Part shown: positions 35,006-43,772 of the stretch, one piece after another | Position numbering within the stretch: the first letter of the stretch is position 1 | How the letters are laid out: every line of letters starts with the position of its first letter | Assembly: GCA_902168245.1 (NCBI GenBank) | Contig: CABHPA010000019.1 | Location: 1-55,551 of the forward strand | Length of the DNA: 55,551 nt | Direction of reading: 5' to 3' | DNA from: Candidatus Melainabacteria bacterium | GTDB lineage: Bacteria > Cyanobacteriota > Vampirovibrionia > Vampirovibrionales > Vampirovibrionaceae | Position numbers and translations under genes: made by a program | Notes under the pieces: model-generated | What the model was told of the DNA's origin: nothing | Seen by the model: only the letters and a program-made list of their open reading frames with translations | Databases searched by the model: none

Positions 35006-35608
35006 TCACCAGTACCCCCGTACAGAGGATTGGCCATGCTGCCTGGGCGTTTCCTGCGCTTGTTGCGCCGAAGGCGGGCCGATCATCTCTTGCGCAGGAG
35101 TATTAGGCGTTTGTTGGTACACTGGCTCCGCAGCGGTTTGTGGGGCTGGCGGGCCAATTAGCGCCGTTGATTCCGGCGGCTGGGAAACATTCCCGTTGGA
35201 AATCACCAGGCTGGCAGGATCCTGATACGTCAAAAATTTCACTTCGTCGCTAAACGGGTTCCAGTACTTAAACGAGACCGTCCGCTGGCTGTTGGCAGGC
35301 ACCACCCAGGAATAATCCTTGCCCAGCCGCTGCGACGTGTCGAACCGCATGGCGTACGCATTGGGATTATACAAGGTAATCACCACCTGTCTGCCAAAAT
35401 GCAGGTGATCGCCACTAAACTGCCCTGAGCCGGGAGTCAGCGTCAGGGACTTCGTGACGGCCCCAGGCCATGAAGAGGCGTCTGGCGGCGTTACGTTCTG
35501 GCTAACCTGGCCGGATAGCGGAGAATCGGCATAAACAGGCAGGCAAGCCCATAAGGGCATTAACAAAAGACCAGCCCAAAAGCCGCCACGGCAAAAATCA
35601 TTACGCAT
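35006..35608 (-). CDS. Secreted protein with a cupredoxin-like beta fold, unknown
   Basis: A 200-residue exported protein (signal WAGLLLMPLWACLPVYA). The central section is beta-rich (HFGRQVVITLYNPNAYAMRF, then VVPANSQRTVSFKYWNPF), reminiscent of cupredoxin-like domains, where a backbone strand is followed by a Thr/Val strand. The His-Cys-Met copper ligands are not visible. The C-terminal 60 residues are Gln/Pro-rich and disordered, with repeats of IGPPxxQ. GAGGG precedes the ATG. It converges on cydB and shares no operon with it; a periplasmic role is inferred only. Confidence 0.6.
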   Translation of the reverse strand: MRNDFCRGGFWAGLLLMPLWACLPVYADSPLSGQVSQNVTPPDASSWPGAVTKSLTLTPGSGQFSGDHLHFGRQVVITLYNPNAYAMRFDTSQRLGKDYSWVVPANSQRTVSFKYWNPFSDEVKFLTYQDPASLVISNGNVSQPPESTALIGPPAPQTAAEPVYQQTPNTPAQEMIGPPSAQQAQETPRQHGQSSVRGYW

Positions 35609-35775
35609 GATGCTGCCCTCTTCAATTGCGCCACTGTCAGTTACGTGGCCGGTACGATCAAGAGAATCCCACGGTTGCCCTTATACACTACGCCACAACG
35701 CAGGCGCGCGCAATTCACCAGCCGTCTAAACCTACACCCACTCCTTGTTCGCTTCGGAGAGCGTTAACGATGAGC

Positions 35776-36228
35776 CTACGGAGCCTTTACCCGAACCAGG
35801 CAGGGCTGGTTCAGCAGCAGCCAGAATAGCCCCAACTGCTTGACCGCGTCGATAAATTCCACAAAATCGACGGGTTTTCGGACATAAGCGTTGGTGCCCA
35901 GGCGATAACCTTCCACGATATCCTTTTCTTCCAGGGATGACGTTAAAATAACCACCGGCAAAAAACAGGTTTTTTCATTGTCCCGCACCTGCTTTAAAAC
36001 TTCCAGGCCGCTTACCTTGGGAAGCTTTAAGTCCAGAATCACCAATTGCGGCAAATCATCCGGGTTCTGCCCAGCATAGTCGCCCGTTTTGAATAAATAA
36101 TCCAGCGCTTCGGCGCCATTATGGGCCACCACGATTTCGTTGCCAATGTGATTTTTCCTGAAAGCGCGAATGGTCAACTCTTCATCGTTGGGATTGTCCT
36201 CCACCAGCAAAATGACCTGACGACTCAT
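35776..36228 (-). CDS. Single-domain response regulator (Rcp1-like)
   Basis: A 150-residue receiver without an output domain: VEDNPNDEELTIRAFRKN, phospho-Asp in LVILDLKLPKVSGLEVL, Thr/Ser in VILTSS, Lys in YVRKPVDF, and a GLFWLLLNQP C-terminus as in Rcp1, the partner of cyanobacterial phytochrome Cph1. ATG 36228 has AGGAG 6 bases away (ATG 36231 is too close). It lies 27 bases downstream of the six-PAS kinase gene and is its probable phosphoryl acceptor; output is by protein-protein contact. Confidence 0.93.
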   Translation of the reverse strand: MSRQVILLVEDNPNDEELTIRAFRKNHIGNEIVVAHNGAEALDYLFKTGDYAGQNPDDLPQLVILDLKLPKVSGLEVLKQVRDNEKTCFLPVVILTSSLEEKDIVEGYRLGTNAYVRKPVDFVEFIDAVKQLGLFWLLLNQPCLVRVKAP

Positions 36229-36255
36229 CATAATCTCCTTTTAAGTTGGTGGGCG

Positions 36256-39200
36256 CTAAAGCGTGAAATAAAAAGTGGCTCCTTTGTTAACGGCGCCTTC
36301 CGCCCAGATGTCCCCCCCATGTCGATGGATAATGCGCTGCACACTGGCAAGCCCGACTCCCGTGCCTTGAAATTCGCTCACATCATGCAGCCTTTGAAAC
36401 ACACCGAACAGTTTATCGGCATACGCCATATCAAAACCGGCTCCGTTATCTTTCACAAAATAAACCGGCTTTCCATCTTTTTCAATTGCCCCAAATTCTA
36501 TGAGTGCGTCCGGATGGTGGGCAGTAAATTTCCATGAGTTACCCAACAGATTTTCCAGCACGGCTTGTATCAATCGTTTATCGGCATGAACAATCATGCC
36601 GTCCTGAATACGGAACTCAACGGAGCGGCCCGACTCCTGCCGTTTTAAATCCTGGGCGATAGCCCGCGCCATCTCGCTGATATTCACGGACGCCTTGTTC
36701 ATATCGCCGCGCGTTAACCGGGACAAATTCAACATATCGTCAATCAACTGGGCCATCTGCTGGCTGCCTTCCCGAATCCGGCTCAGGTAACGCTGTCCAT
36801 CCTCATCCAGGCGATCGGCGTAATCTTCCAGAATCGCCTGGCTGAAACCGTCAATGGTTCTTAAAGGCGCCCGCAAGTCATGGGAGACCGAGTAGGAAAA
36901 CGCCTCCAGTTCTTTATTAACCACGTTGAGGCTTCTGATCTGCTCTTGCAACTGCTCGTTCAAAGCCTGTATCTGGGCCTGGGTTTGCTTGTATTCCGTC
37001 ATATCTTCGGAAACCCCCAGCAGGTAGGCCGGAAAGCCCTGCTCATCCATAATCGGCACTTTGCGGGTATGCAACACTTTCATCTCCCCGTTTTTGGTTT
37101 GTATCGGCTCTTCGGGGACATTAACCATCATTTTATTGTCCAGGGTTTCGCGATCCTTGCTGGTGAAAAAATCCGCCTGCTCTTTAGGGAACAGGTCATA
37201 ATCGTTCTTGCCCAACATTTCCTCCTGAGACCATCCCGTAATGTTCCACCCGGCACGGTTGAACAATTCAAAACGCAAATGGGCGGCATCTTTCAGGAAA
37301 ATCATGACCGGCACGTTATCGATAATTAAATTCAGCAGGCTGCTATTTTTTTGCAGCGCCAGCGTCCGTTGCCGAACCAGTTCTTCCAGATCTTCCGTGG
37401 CCCGCTTCTGATCCGTAATATCCAGATAAGTGCCCACATAACCGCAGAACGTTCCCTCCGCCGCATAGCGAGGAACCCCGGTCGCCTGTATCCAGCGATA
37501 CTCACCGTCAAAACGCCGCATGCGGTATTGATGCTCATAAAATACCCTATCTCGGTTTGTCTGTTGTACGCCCTGAAGCACATATTCCCGGTCTTCGGGG
37601 GCAATCAAGTCCAATAAATCAGCACAATCCGACGCCTGGGTGAGGCCCGAAAACTCATACCAGAATTTATTGTTGTATAAAACCTTCCCCTGGGAATCGG
37701 TCAGCCAGATCATAATCGGCGCCTGATCCGCCAGAGTGCGGAAACGTTCCTCGCTTTCATACAAAGCCGCTTCCGCCGTTTTGCGATCATGGATATCAAT
37801 GCCGGAACCGATATAGCCAACAAAATTTCCCTCAGCATCCCACCGGGGCGCGTTAATACAAAACAGCCAGCGATACTGGCCATCGGCCCGGCGCACCCTT
37901 AGCTCAAGCTTGTATTGCTCTTGGTTCTCAAAGGCAATCGTCGTCATTTCCAATGTATATGGCAAATCTTCAGGGAAAATATAGGGATGCCAGCCAGTGG
38001 CTTTAATCTCTTCTTTGGTGATTCCCAGATACTCAAGTAATATCCGGTTGCAGTAGCTTATGTCCATATTGGGTTCCATCACCCAAATCATGGTCGGTGA
38101 GGCGTCCGCCATGGCCCGAAACCGATTCTCGCTTTCCTGAAGCGCCCGCTGCGCCTGCTTTACATCGTCAATATCCGTACTGGTGCCAATCCACATAACC
38201 AGCTTGCCGACCTCATCCCTCATGGGCGCGCCCCGACTAAGGTGCCAGCGGTATTCCCCATCATATCGCCTCAGGCGATGCTCAACCTGAGCCGCTTGTC
38301 CGCTTTGCAAGGCTTCGTTCCAGATATCCAGGGTCATCTGGTACTCATCTTCATGAAGCATGCAAACCCAGCCCATCGCTTTCAACTCTTCCCAGGTAAG
38401 GCCGCTATAGGTCATCCAGTTGCGGTTCATGTAATCCATTTCGCCATCGGGCAAAGCCGTCCATACTTTTTGCGGCATGGATTCCGCCATGTAGCGGAAT
38501 CGCTGAGCGCTTTCCCGCAGTACGGCTTCCGCCGCCTTGCGATCCGAAATATCCAGCACAAAGGCAAAACCCTGATCCCGATAACCCTGCAACATCGCAA
38601 ACCCAACCAGCACGTCCACCTTATGCCCGTCCCGATGAATGTATTGCGTTTCGTACGGCACAATGGCCTGCCCGGCAATGGCTTTTTGAACCGCCTCGGC
38701 ATGGGCCAACTGATCGGCAGGCAGGGTGATATCGCGCCAGTTCAGCTTTCCACTTTCCATTTCAGGGCGGCTATACCCCAGCAGCACTAAAAAAACATCG
38801 TTGGCGTCATAAATTTTTCCGTAAATATTCCAGAATACAATGCCAATCAGGTTGGATTCCGCCAGTTGTCGAAAACGGGCCTCACTGGCCTGCAAAGCCG
38901 CCTGCAGTTTTTTCTCGTCGGTCACATCCGACAACATGCCCGCCAGACGAACGGCCTGCCCTTGCGAATCAAAATAGGGCTTGCCCCGCATCACGCAATC
39001 TATCATCAGGCCACCCCCACCCTGGCGCATTTGAAATTGCTCCCTTAAAGGAATCCCCTCCTGAATGCTGCGATCGATTTCAGCCCGAACATGCGCCCGG
39101 TCGCTGCTTGCAATCAGTTCCGTAAAAAAAGAAAAGCACAGGGTTCCTTCTTGCTTGGGCAAATCCAGTATTTTGAAAACCTGATCGCTCAGGAAAAGAT

Positions 39201-39429
39201 CGTTCGTGACCAGATCCCAATCCCAGTAGCCTTCATTGGAACCTTCCAGAACCCGGCTCAACCGTTCCTCGCTACATTGCAGCCGCCCCAGGGCATGCTT
39301 GCGCTCCGAGGCGATATGGTTCGCCCGCCGCAACAGCAGCAAACAACCAAACAACAGCGCGGTTGCCATCAGAATGAAAAACAGCACCAGGCGAGTATCC
39401 CAGAAAATTGCCAGTGAAAGGCCAGACAT
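36256..39429 (-). CDS. Membrane-anchored histidine kinase with six PAS domains
   Basis: A 1057-residue sensor kinase. It has one N-terminal TM helix (LVLFFILMATALLFGCLLLL) and then six successive PAS/PAC units of about 125 residues each, most ending in the PAC pattern GxxxDIxDxK (e.g. GSGIDIHDRKTAEAAL). A Cph1-type HisKA follows (EAFSYSVSHDLRAPLRTIDG), then HATPase_c (N-box NLLGNSWKFT, G1 KDNGAGFD, G2 GTGVGLASVQRI). Kinases like this pair with single receivers, as here. Units 3-5 are closely similar to one another, suggesting tandem duplication. The signal is unknown. The start has AAAGGA 13 bases away, so a few residues of N-terminus are uncertain. Confidence 0.93.
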   Translation of the reverse strand: MSGLSLAIFWDTRLVLFFILMATALLFGCLLLLRRANHIASERKHALGRLQCSEERLSRVLEGSNEGYWDWDLVTNDLFLSDQVFKILDLPKQEGTLCFSFFTELIASSDRAHVRAEIDRSIQEGIPLREQFQMRQGGGGLMIDCVMRGKPYFDSQGQAVRLAGMLSDVTDEKKLQAALQASEARFRQLAESNLIGIVFWNIYGKIYDANDVFLVLLGYSRPEMESGKLNWRDITLPADQLAHAEAVQKAIAGQAIVPYETQYIHRDGHKVDVLVGFAMLQGYRDQGFAFVLDISDRKAAEAVLRESAQRFRYMAESMPQKVWTALPDGEMDYMNRNWMTYSGLTWEELKAMGWVCMLHEDEYQMTLDIWNEALQSGQAAQVEHRLRRYDGEYRWHLSRGAPMRDEVGKLVMWIGTSTDIDDVKQAQRALQESENRFRAMADASPTMIWVMEPNMDISYCNRILLEYLGITKEEIKATGWHPYIFPEDLPYTLEMTTIAFENQEQYKLELRVRRADGQYRWLFCINAPRWDAEGNFVGYIGSGIDIHDRKTAEAALYESEERFRTLADQAPIMIWLTDSQGKVLYNNKFWYEFSGLTQASDCADLLDLIAPEDREYVLQGVQQTNRDRVFYEHQYRMRRFDGEYRWIQATGVPRYAAEGTFCGYVGTYLDITDQKRATEDLEELVRQRTLALQKNSSLLNLIIDNVPVMIFLKDAAHLRFELFNRAGWNITGWSQEEMLGKNDYDLFPKEQADFFTSKDRETLDNKMMVNVPEEPIQTKNGEMKVLHTRKVPIMDEQGFPAYLLGVSEDMTEYKQTQAQIQALNEQLQEQIRSLNVVNKELEAFSYSVSHDLRAPLRTIDGFSQAILEDYADRLDEDGQRYLSRIREGSQQMAQLIDDMLNLSRLTRGDMNKASVNISEMARAIAQDLKRQESGRSVEFRIQDGMIVHADKRLIQAVLENLLGNSWKFTAHHPDALIEFGAIEKDGKPVYFVKDNGAGFDMAYADKLFGVFQRLHDVSEFQGTGVGLASVQRIIHRHGGDIWAEGAVNKGATFYFTL

Positions 39430-39773
39430 GAGTTCGTTAAAATCCTTTGCCTGCTAAAATCGCAATCATGCAGAAAAATTTGCTTTGACAGGAGATCTCA
39501 AGGGGCATAATAACCCATGTTCAATTCTCCCAGAAAGAAAACCGGCCCCGCTACTGCCCAACCGGCTAGATCCGCCATGGTATGTCTGGCCCCGCTCCGG
39601 CCTCGATCCATCACCTGTTCAAACCGTCAAAGCCAAACCATCGCATACCGCATTTGAATTCTCTTCAGCAAAAACCGCTATCGCCTTTTCGACGCTGGCG
39701 GCCTGCCAAACGGCCAGTCATTCAGCATTCAGCGGGATTGTGAACATACTACTACCGTAACTTGGACAAGTCG
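39430..39773 (+). other. Gene-free gap of about 340 bases
   Basis: Divergent region between the six-PAS kinase (minus) and the riboswitch-nrdB unit (plus). A 91-codon open frame crosses it from a TTG at 39485, but it lacks a Shine-Dalgarno, is Pro/Ser-rich without any fold pattern and is judged random. No repeat or palindrome stood out. Confidence 0.5.
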
Positions 39774-39803
39774 TTGCATACCCGCACTCAAAAATTGTAT
39801 AAG
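39774..39803 (+). promoter_or_regulatory. Promoter of the riboswitch-nrdBA transcript
   Basis: TTGCAT (39774-39779), an 18-base spacer, and TATAAG (39798-39803), ending immediately before the cobalamin riboswitch. This position gives a short 5' end upstream of the aptamer. Confidence 0.55.
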
Positions 39804-39804
39804 T

Positions 39805-39945
39805 AGAGATGAGTCCTTTCTCTGGGGAACGCCGGTGAAATACCGGGGCTGTGCCGCAACTGTAACTTGCATCGTCAAGGAGCCAGAACACCGGATAAAA
39901 GACTATCAGTCACACTTCTTGCGAGCACAAGGAAGGTCAGTTTGA
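39805..39945 (+). promoter_or_regulatory. Cobalamin (B12) riboswitch
   Basis: The conserved aptamer core is clear: GGGGAACGCCGGTGAAATAC (39824-39843), then CCGGGGCTG and the diagnostic GCCGCAACTGTAA (39853-39865), then GGAGCCAGAACACCGG. It lies about 215 bases upstream of nrdB. Cobalamin binding would reduce expression of the downstream genes. The expression platform lies in 39946-40159; a run of T residues near 40115-40125 is present, but a clean terminator stem was not found, so the mechanism (termination or translation) is open. Aptamer edges are approximate. Confidence 0.93.
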
Positions 39946-40159
39946 TCATTGCTTTATCAATACCAATTCATATTAGGGCGTCATAAACGAGTGTAAGCGG
40001 ATTACTGGCTGTTTCTCTTTCCCCGCAGAAGTGCAAAGAGCCTTTTAAAACTGGCGTTTATCTTTTTGTCAGCATTTTCTTTTCCCTTATAAAGGGGGCG
40101 GTTTTGGCTTTCCTGTTTTTTAAAATCGCAGCTTTACCCAACCAGAAAGGAATTTTTAA

Positions 40160-41203
40160 ATGTCTTCCAACGCATTGCCTTCCCTGGCCGAGCAAGTGAA
40201 CCAGCGCAAAATCATTAACGGCAACGATGACGTGGTGCAACTGTACCCCATGAAACATCAGTTCGCCTGGGACGCGTACCTTGCAGGCAACGCCAACCAC
40301 TGGCTGCCGAACGAAATTTCCATGCAGAAAGACATTGAGCAATGGCGTTCCAATTCCATCCTGACTGATGACGAGCGGCGGGTGGTTAAATTGGCGCTGG
40401 GCTTTTTTACCACCGCCGACAGCATTGTGGCCAACAACCTGGTGCTGGCCGTGTACAAACACATTACCTCGCCCGAATGCCGCATGTACCTGCTGCGCCA
40501 GGCTTATGAAGAAGCCATCCACACCCATGCCTACCAGTACATTGTGGAAAGTCTGGGCTTGAACGAGTCGGAAATTTTCACCATGTACCAGCGCATTCAG
40601 GCCATTTACGATAAGGATAAATTCGCCTCGGAACTAATCGCCCACATTACCCGCTCCGACTTTGCCACTGGCACCTTTGAGGCCGATCAGACTTTTTTGG
40701 AAAACCTGATCGATTTCTACGTAATTATGGAAGGGATTTTCTTCTACTCATCGTTTGCCGCCATGTTGTCGTTCCGGCGCCGGAACCTGCTGCCCGGCAC
40801 GGCTGAACAGTTCCAGTACATTATGCGCGATGAGTCCATGCACATGAACTTCGGCATCGAGATGATCCACCATATTATTGCCGAACAACCGACCCTGTGG
40901 ACGGAGCCTTTCCAGCGCAAAATCATCAATAAAATCGTCAAGGGCGCGGAGTTAGAAGAAGCTTACGCGCGCGAACTCATGCCCCAGGGCATTCTGGGCA
41001 TGAATGCCGCCAGTTTTGAGGATTACACCCGTTATATCGCGGATCGGCGGTTGAACGCCCTGAACCTGCCGTCCCGCTTCAACACCAAAAACCCGTTCCC
41101 CTGGATGAGCGAGGCGGTGGATCTAACCAAGTCCAAAAACTTTTTTGAGACCCGCATTACGGAATACCAATCCGGCGGCGCATTGCAATGGGATGACTTC
41201 TAA
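40160..41203 (+). CDS. nrdB: Class I ribonucleotide reductase small subunit
   Basis: A 347-residue ferritin-like R2 protein that holds the radical cofactor needed for deoxynucleotide synthesis in the presence of oxygen. Metal ligands by alignment to E. coli R2: Asp87 (TADSIVANN), Glu118 and His121 (EEAIHTHAYQY), Glu191 (IMEGIFF), Glu225 and His228 (RDESMH). The radical Tyr is present at 125. The sequence looks closest to the Chlamydia-type branch (EEAIHTH, GFFTTADS), whose members replace that Tyr by Phe; here the Tyr is kept. AAAGGA lies 8 bases before the ATG. First gene after the B12 riboswitch, with nrdA 71 bases downstream. Confidence 0.95.
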   Translation: MSSNALPSLAEQVNQRKIINGNDDVVQLYPMKHQFAWDAYLAGNANHWLPNEISMQKDIEQWRSNSILTDDERRVVKLALGFFTTADSIVANNLVLAVYKHITSPECRMYLLRQAYEEAIHTHAYQYIVESLGLNESEIFTMYQRIQAIYDKDKFASELIAHITRSDFATGTFEADQTFLENLIDFYVIMEGIFFYSSFAAMLSFRRRNLLPGTAEQFQYIMRDESMHMNFGIEMIHHIIAEQPTLWTEPFQRKIINKIVKGAELEEAYARELMPQGILGMNAASFEDYTRYIADRRLNALNLPSRFNTKNPFPWMSEAVDLTKSKNFFETRITEYQSGGALQWDDF

Positions 41204-41274
41204 CCCCAAACTTACAATGCCCGCACTAACATTAATGAAGCCCCATGATTCACATCGAAGAAAGGAAAAGCGCG

Positions 41275-43683
41275 ATGTCCGCAATTCTAGTTCGCCGCCG
41301 GGACGGCAGTATGGAACCCGTGCAGGAAGATAAGATCAATCAGGTAATTCAGGAAGCCTGCGAAGGGCTGGAAAGCGTTAGCTGGTCGGATGTGGCCCTG
41401 GGCTGCCAGTTATCCTGGTACAGCGGCATCAGCACGGAAGAAATTGACGAATCCGCCATTTTGTCCGCCCGCACGTTAATTGAACAGCACCCGAACTATG
41501 CGTATGTTTCCGCGCGATTGGTTTTAAAGGTGCTGTATCAACAGGTGTTTGGCCCCGTGGAAGCGCGGCGGCAAGGACTGCAAAACCTGTACGAATCCCA
41601 CTTTGCCGATTACCTGCAACAAGGCGTGGATGCGGGCATTCTGGACGAGCGGTTATTGGAATTCGACCTGCAAAGACTGAGCAAAGCAATTGACAGCACA
41701 GCTGATCAACGCTTCCAGTTCCAGGGCATCCAGATTCTAAAAGACCGCTATTTAATCCGCAACCGGGAGCAACGCATTCTGGAATTGCCCCAGTGGATGT
41801 GGCTGCGGATTTCCATGGGGCTAGCCTTGCTGGAAGAAAACAGGGAAGAGCGGGCCATTGAATTCTACAACCTGATTAAAGATTTTTATTATGTTCCCAG
41901 TACGCCCACGCTGTTCAGCTCCGGCACGGTTCACCCGCAGTTGTCTTCCTGCTTTTTGAACACGTTGGACGACAGCATTGAGGGCATTTTTAAGTCGTAT
42001 ACCGATAACGCGAGGCTCTCCAAGTGGGCAGGCGGCATTGGTACGGACTGGACGCCCATTCGCGCCACCGGATCGCTCATTCAAGGCACCAACGGGCAAA
42101 GCCAGGGATTGATTCCATGGCTGAAAATCGACAACGATGTGGCCATTGCGGTGAACCAGGGCGGCAAGCGCAAGGGCGCGCATTGCGCCTATCTGGAAAC
42201 ATGGCACCTGGATATCGAGGATTTTCTGGACTTGCGCAAAAACGTGGGCGATGAGCGCCGCCGCACCCACGATATTAATACCGCCAACTGGATTCCCGAC
42301 CTGTTTATGAAGCGGGTGCAGGCCGACGGGCATTGGACGCTGTTCAGCCCCGATCAGGTGCCGGAACTGCACGATTTGTTCGGCATACTGTTTGAGGAGG
42401 CTTATGTTCGCCGGGAAGAACAATTTGATGCCGGTGAAATTATGGGCAAACGGGTTGAGGCCAAAGCGCTGTGGCGCAAAATGCTGACCATGCTGTTTGA
42501 AACCGGCCATCCGTGGGTGACGTTTAAAGACCCCTGCAACGTGCGCTCCCCGCAAGATCATGTAGGCGTGGTGCATAGCTCCAACCTGTGTACGGAAATT
42601 ACGCTGAACACCAGCTTGCAGGAAACCGCCGTGTGCAACCTGGGTTCCGTAAATCTGGCCCGCCACGTGGAAAACGGAAAAATCGATTACGATCGCCTTG
42701 GCCAGACCATTCGCCTGGCGGTGCGGATGCTGGACAACGTGATTGACATTAACTTCTACCCCACGCCGGAAGCCAAGGAAGCCAACCTGAAGCACCGGGC
42801 CATTGGACTTGGCATGATGGGCTACCAGGAGATGCTCTACCAACTGGATTTGCCGTTTGCTTCCGAAGCGCATCTGGCCATTGCGGATGAACTGGTTGAG
42901 CGCTTCAGTTATGAGGCCATTCAGGCTTCTGCTCAACTCGCTCAAGAACGGGGCGCTTATCCCAGCTTCAAAGGCTCCAAGTGGAGCCGGGGCGTTTTCC
43001 CGGTGGACACCATCGATCTGCTGGAGCAGGAGCGCGGCCTACCCATCAACTGCAATCGCACTCAAACCCTGGATTGGGCCAGCCTGAAAGCAACCGTAAT
43101 CAAACAAGGCTTGCGGAACTCCAATTTAATGGCGATTGCGCCCACCGCCACTATTTCCAACATTGTAGGCACCACGCCTTGCATTGAGCCGACGTTCAAG
43201 AACCTGTTCGTCAGTTCCAACCTGTCCGGCGAATTCACCATCATCAACCAGTGGCTGGTGCAGGATTTGGAAAAGCGCGGCCTGTGGAATACCGAAATGG
43301 TGGCGGCCCTGAAGGCGGTGGACGGCAAACTGTCCAAGCTCAATCACATTCCGGCGGATTTACAGGCCAAGTACCCGGACGTGTTCGACCTGGATCAGTC
43401 CTGGCTCATCCGGGCGGCGGCCATTCGGGGCAAGTGGATCGATCAGTCGCAATCCCTCAACCTGTTTGTGGCCCAGCCCAGCGGAAAGCTGCTGCATGAA
43501 CTCTACACCACCGCCTGGAACATGGGCTTGAAAACCACGTATTATCTACGTTCGTTGGCCGCCAGCCAGGTGGAAAAAGCGACCGTTGACCAGAACCAGT
43601 TCGGGAAAACGCACATTCGTCAGGTGGAAGCAGCGCCGCAAGCCTGCGCCATCGACAATCCCGATTGTGAAGCATGCCAGTAA
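41275..43683 (+). CDS. nrdA: Class I ribonucleotide reductase large subunit
   Basis: An 802-residue catalytic R1 subunit. The N-terminal ATP-cone (about 1-95, VRRRDGSMEPVQEDKINQVI) is the allosteric activity site. The active-site Cys residues lie in LSSCFLN, in the radical loop NLCTEITLN and in AVCNLGSVNL. Paired radical-transfer Tyr are in TTYYLRS, and the C-terminal redox pair is in NPDCEACQ. The start is ATG 41275, 8 bases after AAAGGA; an in-frame ATG 10 codons upstream lacks a ribosome site. The gene order nrdB-nrdA is the reverse of E. coli. Confidence 0.95.
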   Translation: MSAILVRRRDGSMEPVQEDKINQVIQEACEGLESVSWSDVALGCQLSWYSGISTEEIDESAILSARTLIEQHPNYAYVSARLVLKVLYQQVFGPVEARRQGLQNLYESHFADYLQQGVDAGILDERLLEFDLQRLSKAIDSTADQRFQFQGIQILKDRYLIRNREQRILELPQWMWLRISMGLALLEENREERAIEFYNLIKDFYYVPSTPTLFSSGTVHPQLSSCFLNTLDDSIEGIFKSYTDNARLSKWAGGIGTDWTPIRATGSLIQGTNGQSQGLIPWLKIDNDVAIAVNQGGKRKGAHCAYLETWHLDIEDFLDLRKNVGDERRRTHDINTANWIPDLFMKRVQADGHWTLFSPDQVPELHDLFGILFEEAYVRREEQFDAGEIMGKRVEAKALWRKMLTMLFETGHPWVTFKDPCNVRSPQDHVGVVHSSNLCTEITLNTSLQETAVCNLGSVNLARHVENGKIDYDRLGQTIRLAVRMLDNVIDINFYPTPEAKEANLKHRAIGLGMMGYQEMLYQLDLPFASEAHLAIADELVERFSYEAIQASAQLAQERGAYPSFKGSKWSRGVFPVDTIDLLEQERGLPINCNRTQTLDWASLKATVIKQGLRNSNLMAIAPTATISNIVGTTPCIEPTFKNLFVSSNLSGEFTIINQWLVQDLEKRGLWNTEMVAALKAVDGKLSKLNHIPADLQAKYPDVFDLDQSWLIRAAAIRGKWIDQSQSLNLFVAQPSGKLLHELYTTAWNMGLKTTYYLRSLAASQVEKATVDQNQFGKTHIRQVEAAPQACAIDNPDCEACQ

Positions 43684-43707
43684 AAACATAGTGAAACGCT
43701 AAGAAAG

Positions 43708-43744
43708 GCGCCCCTCTCCGGCCAAGCCGCGAGGGGGGCTTTTT
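43708..43744 (+). terminator. Intrinsic terminator of nrdBA
   Basis: GCGCCCCTC and GAGGGGGGC form a 9-bp GC-rich stem with one mismatch, followed by TTTTT, 25 bases after the nrdA stop. It also separates nrdA from the convergent pilin gene. Confidence 0.85.
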
Positions 43745-43772
43745 ATTCCATTTATTCCCTTTGCGCAGGCTA

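Noticed and set aside
39485..39760. 91-codon plus-strand frame between the six-PAS kinase and the riboswitch
   Set aside because: It begins at a TTG without a ribosome site, is Pro/Ser-rich without a fold pattern, and runs into the nrdB promoter region; judged a chance frame.
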